Assembly (NCBI RefSeq): GCF_902491285.1
Contig: NZ_CABUHK010000016.1
Coordinates: 1-64,000 of the forward strand
Direction of reading: 5' to 3'
Length of the DNA stretch: 64,000 nt
Source: an uncultured Bacteroides sp.
Lineage (GTDB): Bacteria; Bacteroidota; Bacteroidia; Bacteroidales; Bacteroidaceae
Each line of letters begins with the position of its first letter. The first letter of the stretch is position 1. The translations under genes were made by a program, and so were the position numbers. Below the pieces are notes generated by a model. It saw only the letters and a program-made list of their open reading frames with translations, was not told where the DNA came from and searched no databases. Below, piece by piece: positions 46,129-55,477 of this stretch.

Positions 46129-46233
46129 AGGTGAAGCGGTGCCAAGGTGCCACTTCCAGGTTTCCATTCGGATAAACAGATGAGTTTATGATAAATATAA
46201 GTAATAATAAAACAAGTAATTAAATAAAACTGT

Positions 46234-48123
46234 ATGGAACTAACAATTCTAATACTCCTTCTTCCTTTCTTCTCCTTTCTCATACTGGGAATCGGGGGAA
46301 AATGGATGTCACATCGGACGGCGGGTATCATCGGTACTCTGGTACTGGGAACGGTAGCGGTACTGTCTTATGTGACTGCTTTCCAATATTTCTCCGCCCC
46401 GCGGCTGGAAGACGGAACATTTGCCACATTGATACCTTATAATTTCACGTGGCTTCCTTTTACAGAGACATTACACTTCGATCTGGGCATCCTGCTCGAT
46501 CCCATATCTGTAATGATGTTGATTGTCATCTCTACCGTGTCGCTGATGGTACATATCTACTCCTTCGGCTACATGAAAGGCGAGACCGGCTTTCAACGTT
46601 ATTACGCTTTCCTTTCCCTGTTTACTATGTCAATGCTGGGATTGGTAGTAGCGACAAATATCTTCCAAATGTATCTCTTTTGGGAATTGGTGGGTGTAAG
46701 TTCTTATTTATTAATCGGATTCTACTATACAAAACCTACAGCAATCTCCGCTTCCAAGAAAGCATTTATTGTCACTCGTTTTGCCGATTTAGGCTTCCTG
46801 ATTGGTATCCTGATTTACGGATATTATGGTGGAACATTCGGTTTCACTCCGGATACGGTATCACTGGTCAGCGGTGGAGCTGCCATGCTTCCGTTAGCCC
46901 TCGGCCTGATGTTCGTGGGTGGTGCCGGTAAGAGTGCGATGTTCCCATTGCATATATGGTTGCCCGATGCAATGGAAGGGCCTACTCCGGTCAGTGCCCT
47001 GATCCATGCGGCAACGATGGTAGTTGCCGGAGTTTATCTCGTGGCACGTATGTTCCCGCTCTTCATCGCATATGCTCCGAACACTTTGCATATGGTAGCC
47101 TGGGTAGGTGCATTCACTGCCTTCTATGCTGCAAGTGTAGCTTGCGTGCAATCGGATATCAAGCGTGTACTCGCTTTCTCTACTATCTCACAGATTGGTT
47201 TTATGATGGTAGCTTTGGGCGTTTGCACTTCCATGAACCCGCACGAAGGCGGATTGGGATACATGGCATCCATGTTCCATCTCTTCACACATGCCATGTT
47301 CAAAGCACTGCTCTTCCTTGGTGCAGGTAGCATTATCCATGCGGTACACTCCAATGAAATGTCCGCAATGGGCGGATTACGCAAATATATGCCTGTCACT
47401 CACTGGACATTCCTGATTGCCTGCCTTGCCATTGCGGGTATTCCCCCGTTCTCCGGCTTCTTCTCGAAAGACGAGATTCTGGCAGCCTGCTTCCAATACA
47501 GCCCTGTAATGGGTTGGGTGATGACGGTAATTGCCGCGATGACTGCTTTCTATATGTTCCGTTTGTACTATGGTATCTTTTGGGGCAAGGAAAACAAAGA
47601 ATTGCACGCTCACCACACGCCGCACGAAAGTCCGTTAGCGATGACATTCCCCTTGATGTTTCTGGCAGCGATAACCTGTGGAGCCGGCTTTATTCCTTTC
47701 GGACATTTCATCAGTTCGAACGGAGAGTCTTACTCTATCCATCTCGACCTGTCGGTAGCTGTCACAAGTGTGGTTATTGCCATTATTTCTATTGCCATCG
47801 CTACCTGGATGTATAAGAATGCCAAACAGCCCGTTGCCGATTCGTTGGCAAAACAGTTCAAGGGATTGCACAAGGCTGCTTACAATCGTTTCTATATTGA
47901 TGACATATACCAGTTCATTACGCACAAGATTATCTTCCGCTGCATCTCTACTCCTATCGCATGGTGGGATCGTCATGTAGTGGACGGATTCTTCAACTTC
48001 CTGGCATGGGCTACCAATACTACAAGCGATGAAATCCGTGGTTTACAGAGCGGTCAAGTACAGCAATATGCATATGTGTTCCTTTGCGGTGCACTGGCAC
48101 TTATCCTACTGTTGATTCTCTAA
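46234..48123 (+). CDS. nuoL: NADH-quinone oxidoreductase subunit L
   Basis: This 629-residue antiporter-like proton-pumping subunit has the core motif FVGGAGKSAMFPLHIWLPDAMEGPTPVSALIHAATMVVAGVYL and SDIKRVLAFSTISQIGFMMVALG. The long lateral helix and C-terminal anchor expected for NuoL fit its length. Confidence 0.95.
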   Translation: MELTILILLLPFFSFLILGIGGKWMSHRTAGIIGTLVLGTVAVLSYVTAFQYFSAPRLEDGTFATLIPYNFTWLPFTETLHFDLGILLDPISVMMLIVISTVSLMVHIYSFGYMKGETGFQRYYAFLSLFTMSMLGLVVATNIFQMYLFWELVGVSSYLLIGFYYTKPTAISASKKAFIVTRFADLGFLIGILIYGYYGGTFGFTPDTVSLVSGGAAMLPLALGLMFVGGAGKSAMFPLHIWLPDAMEGPTPVSALIHAATMVVAGVYLVARMFPLFIAYAPNTLHMVAWVGAFTAFYAASVACVQSDIKRVLAFSTISQIGFMMVALGVCTSMNPHEGGLGYMASMFHLFTHAMFKALLFLGAGSIIHAVHSNEMSAMGGLRKYMPVTHWTFLIACLAIAGIPPFSGFFSKDEILAACFQYSPVMGWVMTVIAAMTAFYMFRLYYGIFWGKENKELHAHHTPHESPLAMTFPLMFLAAITCGAGFIPFGHFISSNGESYSIHLDLSVAVTSVVIAIISIAIATWMYKNAKQPVADSLAKQFKGLHKAAYNRFYIDDIYQFITHKIIFRCISTPIAWWDRHVVDGFFNFLAWATNTTSDEIRGLQSGQVQQYAYVFLCGALALILLLIL

Positions 48124-48161
48124 ATAGTAAATAGTAAATCTTTAAATAGTAAATTATAAAG
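48121..48161. repeat. TAAATAGTAAAT word repeats between nuoL and nuoM
   Basis: Three tandem TAAATAGTAAAT-like words lie from the nuoL stop to the nuoM start. Unlike the spacer hairpins they are direct repeats with no opposite arm. Confidence 0.6.
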
Positions 48162-49646
48162 ATGAATTTCTTATCAATATTCGTACTTATCCCCCTCCTG
48201 ATGCTGGCCGGACTCTGGGCAGCAAGAGGAATAAAAGCGATCCGCGGGGTTATGGTTACTGGCGCATCGGCACTTCTGATTGCATCTGTCGTACTTACAT
48301 TCATGTATCTGGGAGAGCGTAGTGCCGGAAATACAGCGGAAATGCTTTTCCGTGCAGACACCCTTTGGTATGCACCGCTTCATATCTCCTATTCGGTCGG
48401 CGTCGACGGAATCTCGGTAGCCATGCTGTTACTGTCCGCCATCATCGTCTTCACCGGAACATTCGCTTCCTGGCGTCTGCAACCTCTGACAAAAGAATAT
48501 TTCCTTTGGTTCACCCTATTGTCAATGGGAGTATTCGGATTCTTTATATCCGTAGACTTATTCACCATGTTTATGTTCTACGAAATAGCCCTGATACCTA
48601 TGTACCTGCTGATCGGCGTATGGGGTTCGGGACGCAAGGAATATGCAGCCATGAAGCTGACACTGATGCTGATGGGCGGTTCCGCCTTCCTGCTGATCGG
48701 AATCCTCGGAATCTACTTCGGCTCGGGAGCAACGACAATGAACCTGCTCGAAATCGCACAGTTACACAATATACCGTTTGCACAACAATGCATCTGGTTC
48801 CCGCTGACTTTCCTCGGCTTTGGTGTACTGGGTGCCCTCTTCCCATTCCATACCTGGAGTCCCGACGGTCATGCTTCCGCCCCGACAGCAGTATCCATGC
48901 TCCATGCCGGAGTATTGATGAAGCTGGGTGGTTACGGATGTTTCCGCATCGCCATGTACCTGATGCCGGAAGCCGCTAACGAACTTTCATGGATATTCCT
49001 GATACTGACAGGTATCTCTGTGGTCTACGGAGCCTTCTCCGCTTGCGTACAGACTGACTTGAAATATATCAACGCCTACTCTTCCGTATCTCACTGCGGA
49101 CTGGTTCTCTTCGCCATCCTGATGCTGAATCAGACGGCTGCAACGGGAGCTATCCTCCAAATGCTGTCCCACGGATTGATGACAGCCTTGTTCTTCGCCC
49201 TTATCGGTATGATTTACGGACGTACACACACCCGTGACGTTCGCGAGCTTGCCGGTCTGATGAAGATTATGCCGTTCCTCAGTGTATGTTACGTGATTGC
49301 CGGTCTTGCCAACCTCGGTCTTCCGGGGCTGAGTGGTTTCATTGCCGAAATGACCATCTTCGTCGGTTCTTTCCAGAACAACGATGTATTCCACCGCACA
49401 CTGACTATCATCGCCTGCTCTTCGATCGTGATTACAGCAGTCTATATCCTGCGCCTGGTAGGTAAGATTCTGTATGGAACCTGTACCAACAAGCACCACC
49501 TCGAACTGACCGACGCAACGTGGGACGAACGTGTAGCCGTTATCTGCCTCATCGTTTGTGTAGCCGGACTGGGTATGGCTCCTTTTTGGATCAGCCACAT
49601 GATTGGTGAAAGTGTATTGCCGGTTGTCTCACAACTGATACCCTAA
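48162..49646 (+). CDS. nuoM: NADH-quinone oxidoreductase subunit M
   Basis: This 494-residue antiporter-like subunit has LFTMFMFYEIALIPMYLLIG (the key membrane Glu), FPFHTWSPDGHASAPTAVSMLHAGVLMKLGGYG and AYSSVSHCGLVLF. The family length and order are normal. Confidence 0.95.
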   Translation: MNFLSIFVLIPLLMLAGLWAARGIKAIRGVMVTGASALLIASVVLTFMYLGERSAGNTAEMLFRADTLWYAPLHISYSVGVDGISVAMLLLSAIIVFTGTFASWRLQPLTKEYFLWFTLLSMGVFGFFISVDLFTMFMFYEIALIPMYLLIGVWGSGRKEYAAMKLTLMLMGGSAFLLIGILGIYFGSGATTMNLLEIAQLHNIPFAQQCIWFPLTFLGFGVLGALFPFHTWSPDGHASAPTAVSMLHAGVLMKLGGYGCFRIAMYLMPEAANELSWIFLILTGISVVYGAFSACVQTDLKYINAYSSVSHCGLVLFAILMLNQTAATGAILQMLSHGLMTALFFALIGMIYGRTHTRDVRELAGLMKIMPFLSVCYVIAGLANLGLPGLSGFIAEMTIFVGSFQNNDVFHRTLTIIACSSIVITAVYILRLVGKILYGTCTNKHHLELTDATWDERVAVICLIVCVAGLGMAPFWISHMIGESVLPVVSQLIP

Positions 49647-49683
49647 ATAGTAAATTGTAAATCGTTAAATAGTAAATTACAAT
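49647..49683. repeat. TAAATAGTAAAT word repeats between nuoM and nuoN
   Basis: This 37-bp spacer repeats the words seen before nuoM (TAAATAGTAAAT, TTGTAAATCG, TTAAATAGTAAAT). It appears to be a copy of the nuoL/nuoM spacer. Confidence 0.6.
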
Positions 49684-51123
49684 ATGGATTATTCACAATT
49701 TCTACATATGCGAGAAGAGCTGTCGCTCGTAGTTGTTCTGCTACTACTGTTCTTGGCCGACCTCTTCATGAGTCCGGACGCACACAAAAATGACGGAAAA
49801 GCACGACTGAACACCATGTTACCCGTCATTCTGATGGCGATTCATACAGCTATCAATCTCGTTCCGGGAACTGCTGCCGACGTATTTGGCGGTATGTACC
49901 ACTACGTACCCATGCATACGGTTGTCAAGTCAATTCTGAACGTAGGTACACTGATTGTCTTCCTGATGGCACACGAATGGATGAAACGTGAAGATACCTC
50001 TTTCAAACAAGGAGAATTTTATGTACTGACACTCTCCACTCTGTTTGGTATGTATCTCATGATTTCCGCCGGACACTTCCTGATGTTCTTCATCGGACTG
50101 GAAACGGCATCCATCCCGATGGCTGCCCTGATTGCCTTCGACAAATACCGTCACAACTCTGCCGAAGCAGGAGCCAAGTATATTCTTACCGCCCTCTTCT
50201 CCAGCGCCCTGTTGTTGTTCGGCTTGTCCATGATTTACGGTTCCACCGGAACGTTGTATTTTGAAGACCTTCCCGCCCATATCGACGGAAATCCGTTGCA
50301 AATCATGGCATTCGTATTCTTCTTCACAGGGATGGCATTCAAGTTATCACTCGTTCCGTTCCACCTTTGGACAGCAGACGTATACGAAGGTGCACCAAGT
50401 ACGGTCACCGCTTATCTGAGCGTTGTTTCAAAAGGTTCGGCCGCTTTCGTGCTAATGGCTATTCTTATCAAAGTATTCGCTCCGATGATAAACGACTGGC
50501 AGGAAGTGCTTTACTGGGTGATTATCGCCTCTATCACCATTGCCAACATATTCGCTATCCGCCAGCAGAACCTGAAACGTCTGATGGCATTCTCCAGTAT
50601 CTCACAAGCCGGATATATCATGCTGGGCGTTATCGGCGGCACCGCACAGGGAATGACAGCGTTAGTATATTACGTACTTGTATATGCTGCCGCCAACCTC
50701 GGCGTATTTGCCGTAATCACTATCGTGGCACTACGCAGCCAGAAGTTCACACTCGAAGATTATGCGGGACTTTACAAGACGAATCCGAAGGTAGCGCTCC
50801 TTATGACCCTGTCTTTATTCTCATTGGCAGGTATCCCTCCTTTTGCCGGATTCTTCTCGAAGTTCTTTATCTTCATGGCGGCTTTCGATGCAGGTTTCCA
50901 TCTGCTGGTATTCATCGCATTGGTCAATACAGTGATTTCACTGTACTACTATCTGCTGATTGTGAAGGCAATGTATATCACCCCTTCCGACGATCCGATT
51001 CCCACATTCCGCAGCGACCGCTGTACAAAATGGGGACTGGCGCTTTGTACGCTGGGCATTATCGGACTGGGTATCGCAAGTATCGTATATCAGTCTATTG
51101 ATAAACTCTCGTTCGGTATATAA
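49684..51123 (+). CDS. nuoN: NADH-quinone oxidoreductase subunit N
   Basis: This 479-residue antiporter-like subunit has [20 protein letters not shown] (membrane Glu), [39 protein letters not shown] and [19 protein letters not shown]. It is the last nuo gene and a strong terminator follows. Confidence 0.95.
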   Translation: MDYSQFLHMREELSLVVVLLLLFLADLFMSPDAHKNDGKARLNTMLPVILMAIHTAINLVPGTAADVFGGMYHYVPMHTVVKSILNVGTLIVFLMAHEWMKREDTSFKQGEFYVLTLSTLFGMYLMISAGHFLMFFIGLETASIPMAALIAFDKYRHNSAEAGAKYILTALFSSALLLFGLSMIYGSTGTLYFEDLPAHIDGNPLQIMAFVFFFTGMAFKLSLVPFHLWTADVYEGAPSTVTAYLSVVSKGSAAFVLMAILIKVFAPMINDWQEVLYWVIIASITIANIFAIRQQNLKRLMAFSSISQAGYIMLGVIGGTAQGMTALVYYVLVYAAANLGVFAVITIVALRSQKFTLEDYAGLYKTNPKVALLMTLSLFSLAGIPPFAGFFSKFFIFMAAFDAGFHLLVFIALVNTVISLYYYLLIVKAMYITPSDDPIPTFRSDRCTKWGLALCTLGIIGLGIASIVYQSIDKLSFGI

Positions 51124-51155
51124 TAAAAAACAATCGACCGGAACTGTATAACAGA

Positions 51156-51199
51156 AAAAGGCAGTAGCCTCCCATCAACGGGAGCAGCTACTGCCTTTT
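51156..51199. terminator. Bidirectional terminator between nuoN and the histidine kinase
   Basis: AAAAGGCAGTAGC (51156-51168) pairs perfectly with GCTACTGCCTTTT (51187-51199), with an inner CTCCC/GGGAG stem. A/T runs at both ends suit termination of the convergent genes. Confidence 0.85.
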
Positions 51200-51253
51200 C
51201 TCTTATTATCGTTACAGTCTGAATGCCTGAAAAGCCGTACATTCCCAATATAC

Positions 51254-54046
51254 TCATTCCGTCACAATCACCCCTGGCAGCCTGAACCAGAACCGTGAAC
51301 CCCTGCCCGGTTCGGAGTCAACGCCTATCCGTCCGCCCAGTTGCTCTACGATACTCTGACAGATGGAAAGTCCCAGTCCTGTGCCGGGCACGAAAGAGTT
51401 GAGCTTGACAAAACGCTCGAAGATATGCGACTGATGTTCCTCGTCAATCCCCACTCCCGTATCCTGTACATAAAATTCCAGTTCTTCGCCCTTTATCTGA
51501 TACCCCACACGGATACTTCCGTGCGAAGTAAACTTAATCGCGTTGTTCACAAAGTTGGAGATAACCTGATGCAGACGGTTGCGGTCGCTGATAATATGGC
51601 ATTGCGAAAGACACGAGTCAAACAGAAGTTCCACTCCTTCCTTCGTTTTCATCTGCAAGGAGCGGACAATATCTTCGCACAGTGCGTTCACATCGACATC
51701 TCCGATAGAAAATTCGAACGTACCGGCTTCAATCTTCGAAAGGTCAAGTATATCCGTAATCAGTTGCAGCAGCAAGTCATTATTGTCACGGACTATTTTA
51801 ACATATTCTCTCCGTTCCTCAAGATTATCCGCTTCAACCAGCAAGTCAGAGAAACCGACAATGGCATTCAACGGAGTGCGGATCTCATGGCTCATATTGG
51901 CAAGGAAAGCACTCTTCAGACGGTCGGCCATTTCCGCCTTGTCACGTGCCAGAATCAGTTCCGCCTCCGTCTCCTTCAACTCCGTGATATCGTAATTGAT
52001 GCCTATGATTTCTATCTCATCCTCTTCCGGCTTGTAGGTAGTCACTACGATGTTGGAGCGTACCCAGTTCCACCGGTCTGTCGTCCCCACACGGCGGACA
52101 CGCATTTCCTTCTGGAAATGACGTCTGTTACCCTTCTTCACTTCTTCGAAGAAATCAAGAATACTTTGCCGGTCGTCCGGATGCACATGGCGGTAAACGC
52201 CTACGACTTCACTCAACGGAGTATCTTCATCCTCTCCCATATTCTTATACCATTGCTTGATGGCATATCCCTTCCGGTTCATGAGGTTCAACTTGGCATA
52301 ACCCACTTTGGCATAGTCTGATATCAACAGGAAGAAGTTCTCGAAATCACGGACACGGTTCAGCGTGTCAAGACGTTCGGTGTTATCAATGCTAATAAGA
52401 ATATATCCGTTAAAGTTGCCCTCGTTGTCGTAGAGTTTGCTGACCTTGGTATAGATATCTATCGACTTTGAAAGACTGGAAGTATAATAACCTTCAGCCC
52501 GTTCGAAAGAATAGTTGAGACGGAAATCTACCATATCTTCATTCTTCACGCGGTCACGGATAACCTGTGAGACATTCGGGTTTTCAAAGAAATTCACCCC
52601 TATCACTGCCGATTTGTCCAGCACTCCGAATATCTCCAAATCCATATTGTTCATATCGACCAGATAACCGTCCTTGTCGTAAATTTCCACTCCCGCCGGA
52701 ATATTGGCAAAGATATTCTGAAATAGTTTTTCGCTGCGGTCCATTGCCCGGTTGGCTTTCACCGCCTGCGTAGTATCGAGGAACAGGGCAACCACTTCAT
52801 CTTTCTCCGGTGAATAAACAATCCAATGGGTATAAGTCCCGGTTTTGGCGAAGTACTCATTCCCTTCCTTATAAGTATTATCACGCATCACACTTATCAA
52901 AAGGTCGAGTTTAGAAACATAGTCGGGATGTATATCCGAAGCCAGACATCCCTTGTATTCTTCTATCGGCCTGCCGAAAAACTTAACGACCAAGCTATTC
53001 CCATCCGTTATCTTATAATCACAAGGCTCATTCCTCTCGTCCCGGACTATCGACAACCGAATATACCCCATCGGCATAAAGCGGAACAAGTTGTTCAGGA
53101 AGACCTGTTCACGGATTACATCATCCTTGGCCTTACGCAGTTCGATACAGATGCCGATAATATTGGCTAATGAAGAAAACCACTGATAATCTTCATTGCT
53201 CCATTCGTGATAGGACTTGACTAAATCAATGCCCATATATCCCCAGATACGGTCGTTTGCCATCAAAGGAGTCACCATCATCGACAGGATGCCTTGCGCA
53301 TCAAGGAAATGAAATTCCTCGTCCGCCTCTGCGGGCAACTGATTCAAGGAATTCAGCACAATAGGCTTGCCGGAAAGAATCTGCCGGCTCCACCATCTTC
53401 CCTGATCGATAGGAATATCTTGCAGACTGCCTTTCTCGGACGATACGCCTTCGGAGACGACTTCGTAGGTACAACTCTGATGAGTGTGATTTTCATCATA
53501 TTCGAAGATATAGACACGCCCTTCACCGTAATAGAGATTCAGGATATCATTCAAAATCTCCATGACACAAGAGTTTACTTCTTCATCGCGAAGGAAACGG
53601 AGTAAAGACTGGGAGATAAAATTCTGACGGCGAAGCAGACTGTTCACCCTTCTCAATGCGTCTCTTTGTTCGGTTTCTTTAGGAGCTTCCACCCGCTGGA
53701 TGACTCCGAAAGATTTATCACCATCATTGGTTCCCGTGCCTTTCTCACGGTGAGCCAGACGAGTATGCAACCAGATTTCACCATACTTGGAATGAACAGG
53801 AAAAGTCTGTTCATAAAAGTTCCGGTGTATATTCGCATTTGCACGAAACTCTTGAATGATTTGCTCACGGTAATCCTCGCGTATCAAATTCTGAAAATCC
53901 TGAAAGGAAATGGTATCCCCCTCCAATCCGAGAAGGTCACAAAGGAAATCAGAGCACAAATAATGTCCTGCGGCAAAATCGGCTTCCCACCACCCTATCT
54001 GGGCTAGAGAAGCCATCTTGATATACCGCTCGTAGTCTGTTTGCAT
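51254..54046 (-). CDS. Soluble PAS/GAF sensor histidine kinase
   Basis: This 930-residue protein has no membrane segment. Its order is PAS (about 8-115), GAF (about 140-310, [14 protein letters not shown] to [10 protein letters not shown]), three further PAS-like domains (about 325-430, 445-565 and 575-690), HisKA with [20 protein letters not shown] (His720), and HATPase with [19 protein letters not shown] and [18 protein letters not shown]. No receiver domain is attached and no response regulator gene is adjacent, so the partner is elsewhere. The signal is unknown; redox or small ligands are usual for such PAS/GAF stacks. A TATCTTTG promoter lies 30 bp upstream. Confidence 0.9.
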   Translation of the reverse strand: MQTDYERYIKMASLAQIGWWEADFAAGHYLCSDFLCDLLGLEGDTISFQDFQNLIREDYREQIIQEFRANANIHRNFYEQTFPVHSKYGEIWLHTRLAHREKGTGTNDGDKSFGVIQRVEAPKETEQRDALRRVNSLLRRQNFISQSLLRFLRDEEVNSCVMEILNDILNLYYGEGRVYIFEYDENHTHQSCTYEVVSEGVSSEKGSLQDIPIDQGRWWSRQILSGKPIVLNSLNQLPAEADEEFHFLDAQGILSMMVTPLMANDRIWGYMGIDLVKSYHEWSNEDYQWFSSLANIIGICIELRKAKDDVIREQVFLNNLFRFMPMGYIRLSIVRDERNEPCDYKITDGNSLVVKFFGRPIEEYKGCLASDIHPDYVSKLDLLISVMRDNTYKEGNEYFAKTGTYTHWIVYSPEKDEVVALFLDTTQAVKANRAMDRSEKLFQNIFANIPAGVEIYDKDGYLVDMNNMDLEIFGVLDKSAVIGVNFFENPNVSQVIRDRVKNEDMVDFRLNYSFERAEGYYTSSLSKSIDIYTKVSKLYDNEGNFNGYILISIDNTERLDTLNRVRDFENFFLLISDYAKVGYAKLNLMNRKGYAIKQWYKNMGEDEDTPLSEVVGVYRHVHPDDRQSILDFFEEVKKGNRRHFQKEMRVRRVGTTDRWNWVRSNIVVTTYKPEEDEIEIIGINYDITELKETEAELILARDKAEMADRLKSAFLANMSHEIRTPLNAIVGFSDLLVEADNLEERREYVKIVRDNNDLLLQLITDILDLSKIEAGTFEFSIGDVDVNALCEDIVRSLQMKTKEGVELLFDSCLSQCHIISDRNRLHQVISNFVNNAIKFTSHGSIRVGYQIKGEELEFYVQDTGVGIDEEHQSHIFERFVKLNSFVPGTGLGLSICQSIVEQLGGRIGVDSEPGRGSRFWFRLPGVIVTE

Positions 54047-54075
54047 ATTTTATTTCATTAAATGAAAATGAATAG

Positions 54076-54083
54076 CAAAGATA
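54076..54083 (-). promoter_or_regulatory. -7 box of the PAS/GAF kinase gene
   Basis: TATCTTTG on the minus strand fits TAnnTTTG about 30 bp before the ATG at 54046, separating this gene from the TonB/lipoprotein pair upstream. Confidence 0.5.
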
Positions 54084-54187
54084 CGAAAAAGGAATAAAGA
54101 GATACTATAAAGCCACTAATAATTATATAGCGGAAAGTACGTGACAGAGACGACAATACCCTGTATCTTATTCCACCGCTATTCAGC

Positions 54188-55441
54188 TTAAAGTGCCGGA
54201 AAAGTATAACCTGTCCACCCCATAACCGAAGTATCCGCACCGGTATTGGAAGCTCCTTCTGTAAGCGTGATGCTTCCCTGGTTCTCTACATTCTTGCCTG
54301 GGTCACTGCTGTCTTCATAATCTACTCTTTCCTTTTTGCTGTATGAGAAAGAAGAAAGGTTGCAAGTCACGTTGATTGTCACCGTACCACCTCCTTTGGA
54401 GTCGGTTGCGTCCACCAAGTCCTTGGCTTTCAATCCCGTCAGATTCAATGTCGATGTCACCAGAGCGTTCTTGATAGTGGCAGTTGCTCCACGGCGTATT
54501 TTAATCACATCGTCCATAGCATTCTTCTGTCCGGTGGTAGTGTTGCCGCCTACGGTATTGTTGATGATAGTCATGCCATCTACGATAAAGTTCGACTGAT
54601 TCTTATGCTCCGGCCCTTTTCCGTCCAGGTTACCGTCGGCTTCGATACCGCGCGGGTCTTCTTCCGTACTGGTATATCCTTCTTCCCAAATACCGTAGCA
54701 GTTTTTCAAAGTACCTGTATATCCTTGTGTGAAGTCGAACATATCATCATCCGGGTTCACAGCCAGAAGATTGGTTACGTTGACCGTACCGCCAAAAAAC
54801 TCGATGGCATCATCCGCACTCTCAAGGATATAGATGTTCTCAACTTTCGTTCCGTTTCCCACACCGTTCAGTGTCAATCCGTTGTGCTCGATGTCGGCAG
54901 TGTTGCGCGCACCTGCATAGAAGATATTGACGTAAGTAAGCGCCCCAGAATTGTCCGACGCGTTGTCACCACCATATTTATAGGCATTGTTCACTTCGGC
55001 ATTGGCAGTATTGCCGCTTTCGTTCGCACCGGAGATAGGCGCTTTTCCGTTCAGGATGATTCCGCCCCAGTCGCCGGACTTCGGAGTAGTTTCTCCGGAA
55101 GTGAAGGTTACAGGAGCGGCAGATGTACCGTTCGCATAAAGCTTTCCACCCTGTGCCACGAGGATATAACTGCTGAATCCTTTTGCTGCCTTGATGGTGG
55201 TTCCGGCAGGAATAGTCAGTTCACCGCCGTTTTCGATAATGACAGTTCCGCCCAGCACATAGTCGCCGGCTTCCAGTGTCTGCTTGCCGATAAGATTTCC
55301 TTTCAGAGTTTTTCCGTCTGCTGCCAATATGGACGAGTCGCCCGGAATGTTATCTCCATCATTATCACTTCCGCAAGAAGTCAGGGTCAAGGTTGTTGCC
55401 ATGGCTGCCATAGCCATCATGCTTAAAAATAGTCTTTTCAT
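54188..55441 (-). CDS. Surface lipoprotein with right-handed beta-helix fold
   Basis: This 417-residue protein has a lipoprotein signal (LTLTSCGSDNDGDN); the acidic residues after the Cys strongly resemble the Bacteroides surface-export signal. The body consists of repeated Gly/Asn/Asp-rich turns and short strands (GGTVIIENGGELTIPAGTTI, VENIYILESADDAIEFFGGT, MTIINNTVGG), typical of beta-helices. No catalytic motif is recognisable. It lies 36 bp after a TonB-dependent receptor and is cotranscribed with it, so it probably captures the receptor's ligand. Ligand unknown. Confidence 0.75.
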   Translation of the reverse strand: MKRLFLSMMAMAAMATTLTLTSCGSDNDGDNIPGDSSILAADGKTLKGNLIGKQTLEAGDYVLGGTVIIENGGELTIPAGTTIKAAKGFSSYILVAQGGKLYANGTSAAPVTFTSGETTPKSGDWGGIILNGKAPISGANESGNTANAEVNNAYKYGGDNASDNSGALTYVNIFYAGARNTADIEHNGLTLNGVGNGTKVENIYILESADDAIEFFGGTVNVTNLLAVNPDDDMFDFTQGYTGTLKNCYGIWEEGYTSTEEDPRGIEADGNLDGKGPEHKNQSNFIVDGMTIINNTVGGNTTTGQKNAMDDVIKIRRGATATIKNALVTSTLNLTGLKAKDLVDATDSKGGGTVTINVTCNLSSFSYSKKERVDYEDSSDPGKNVENQGSITLTEGASNTGADTSVMGWTGYTFPAL

Positions 55442-55477
55442 TTCCTTTAAATATTTAAATAGTTTATATGTAAGAGC

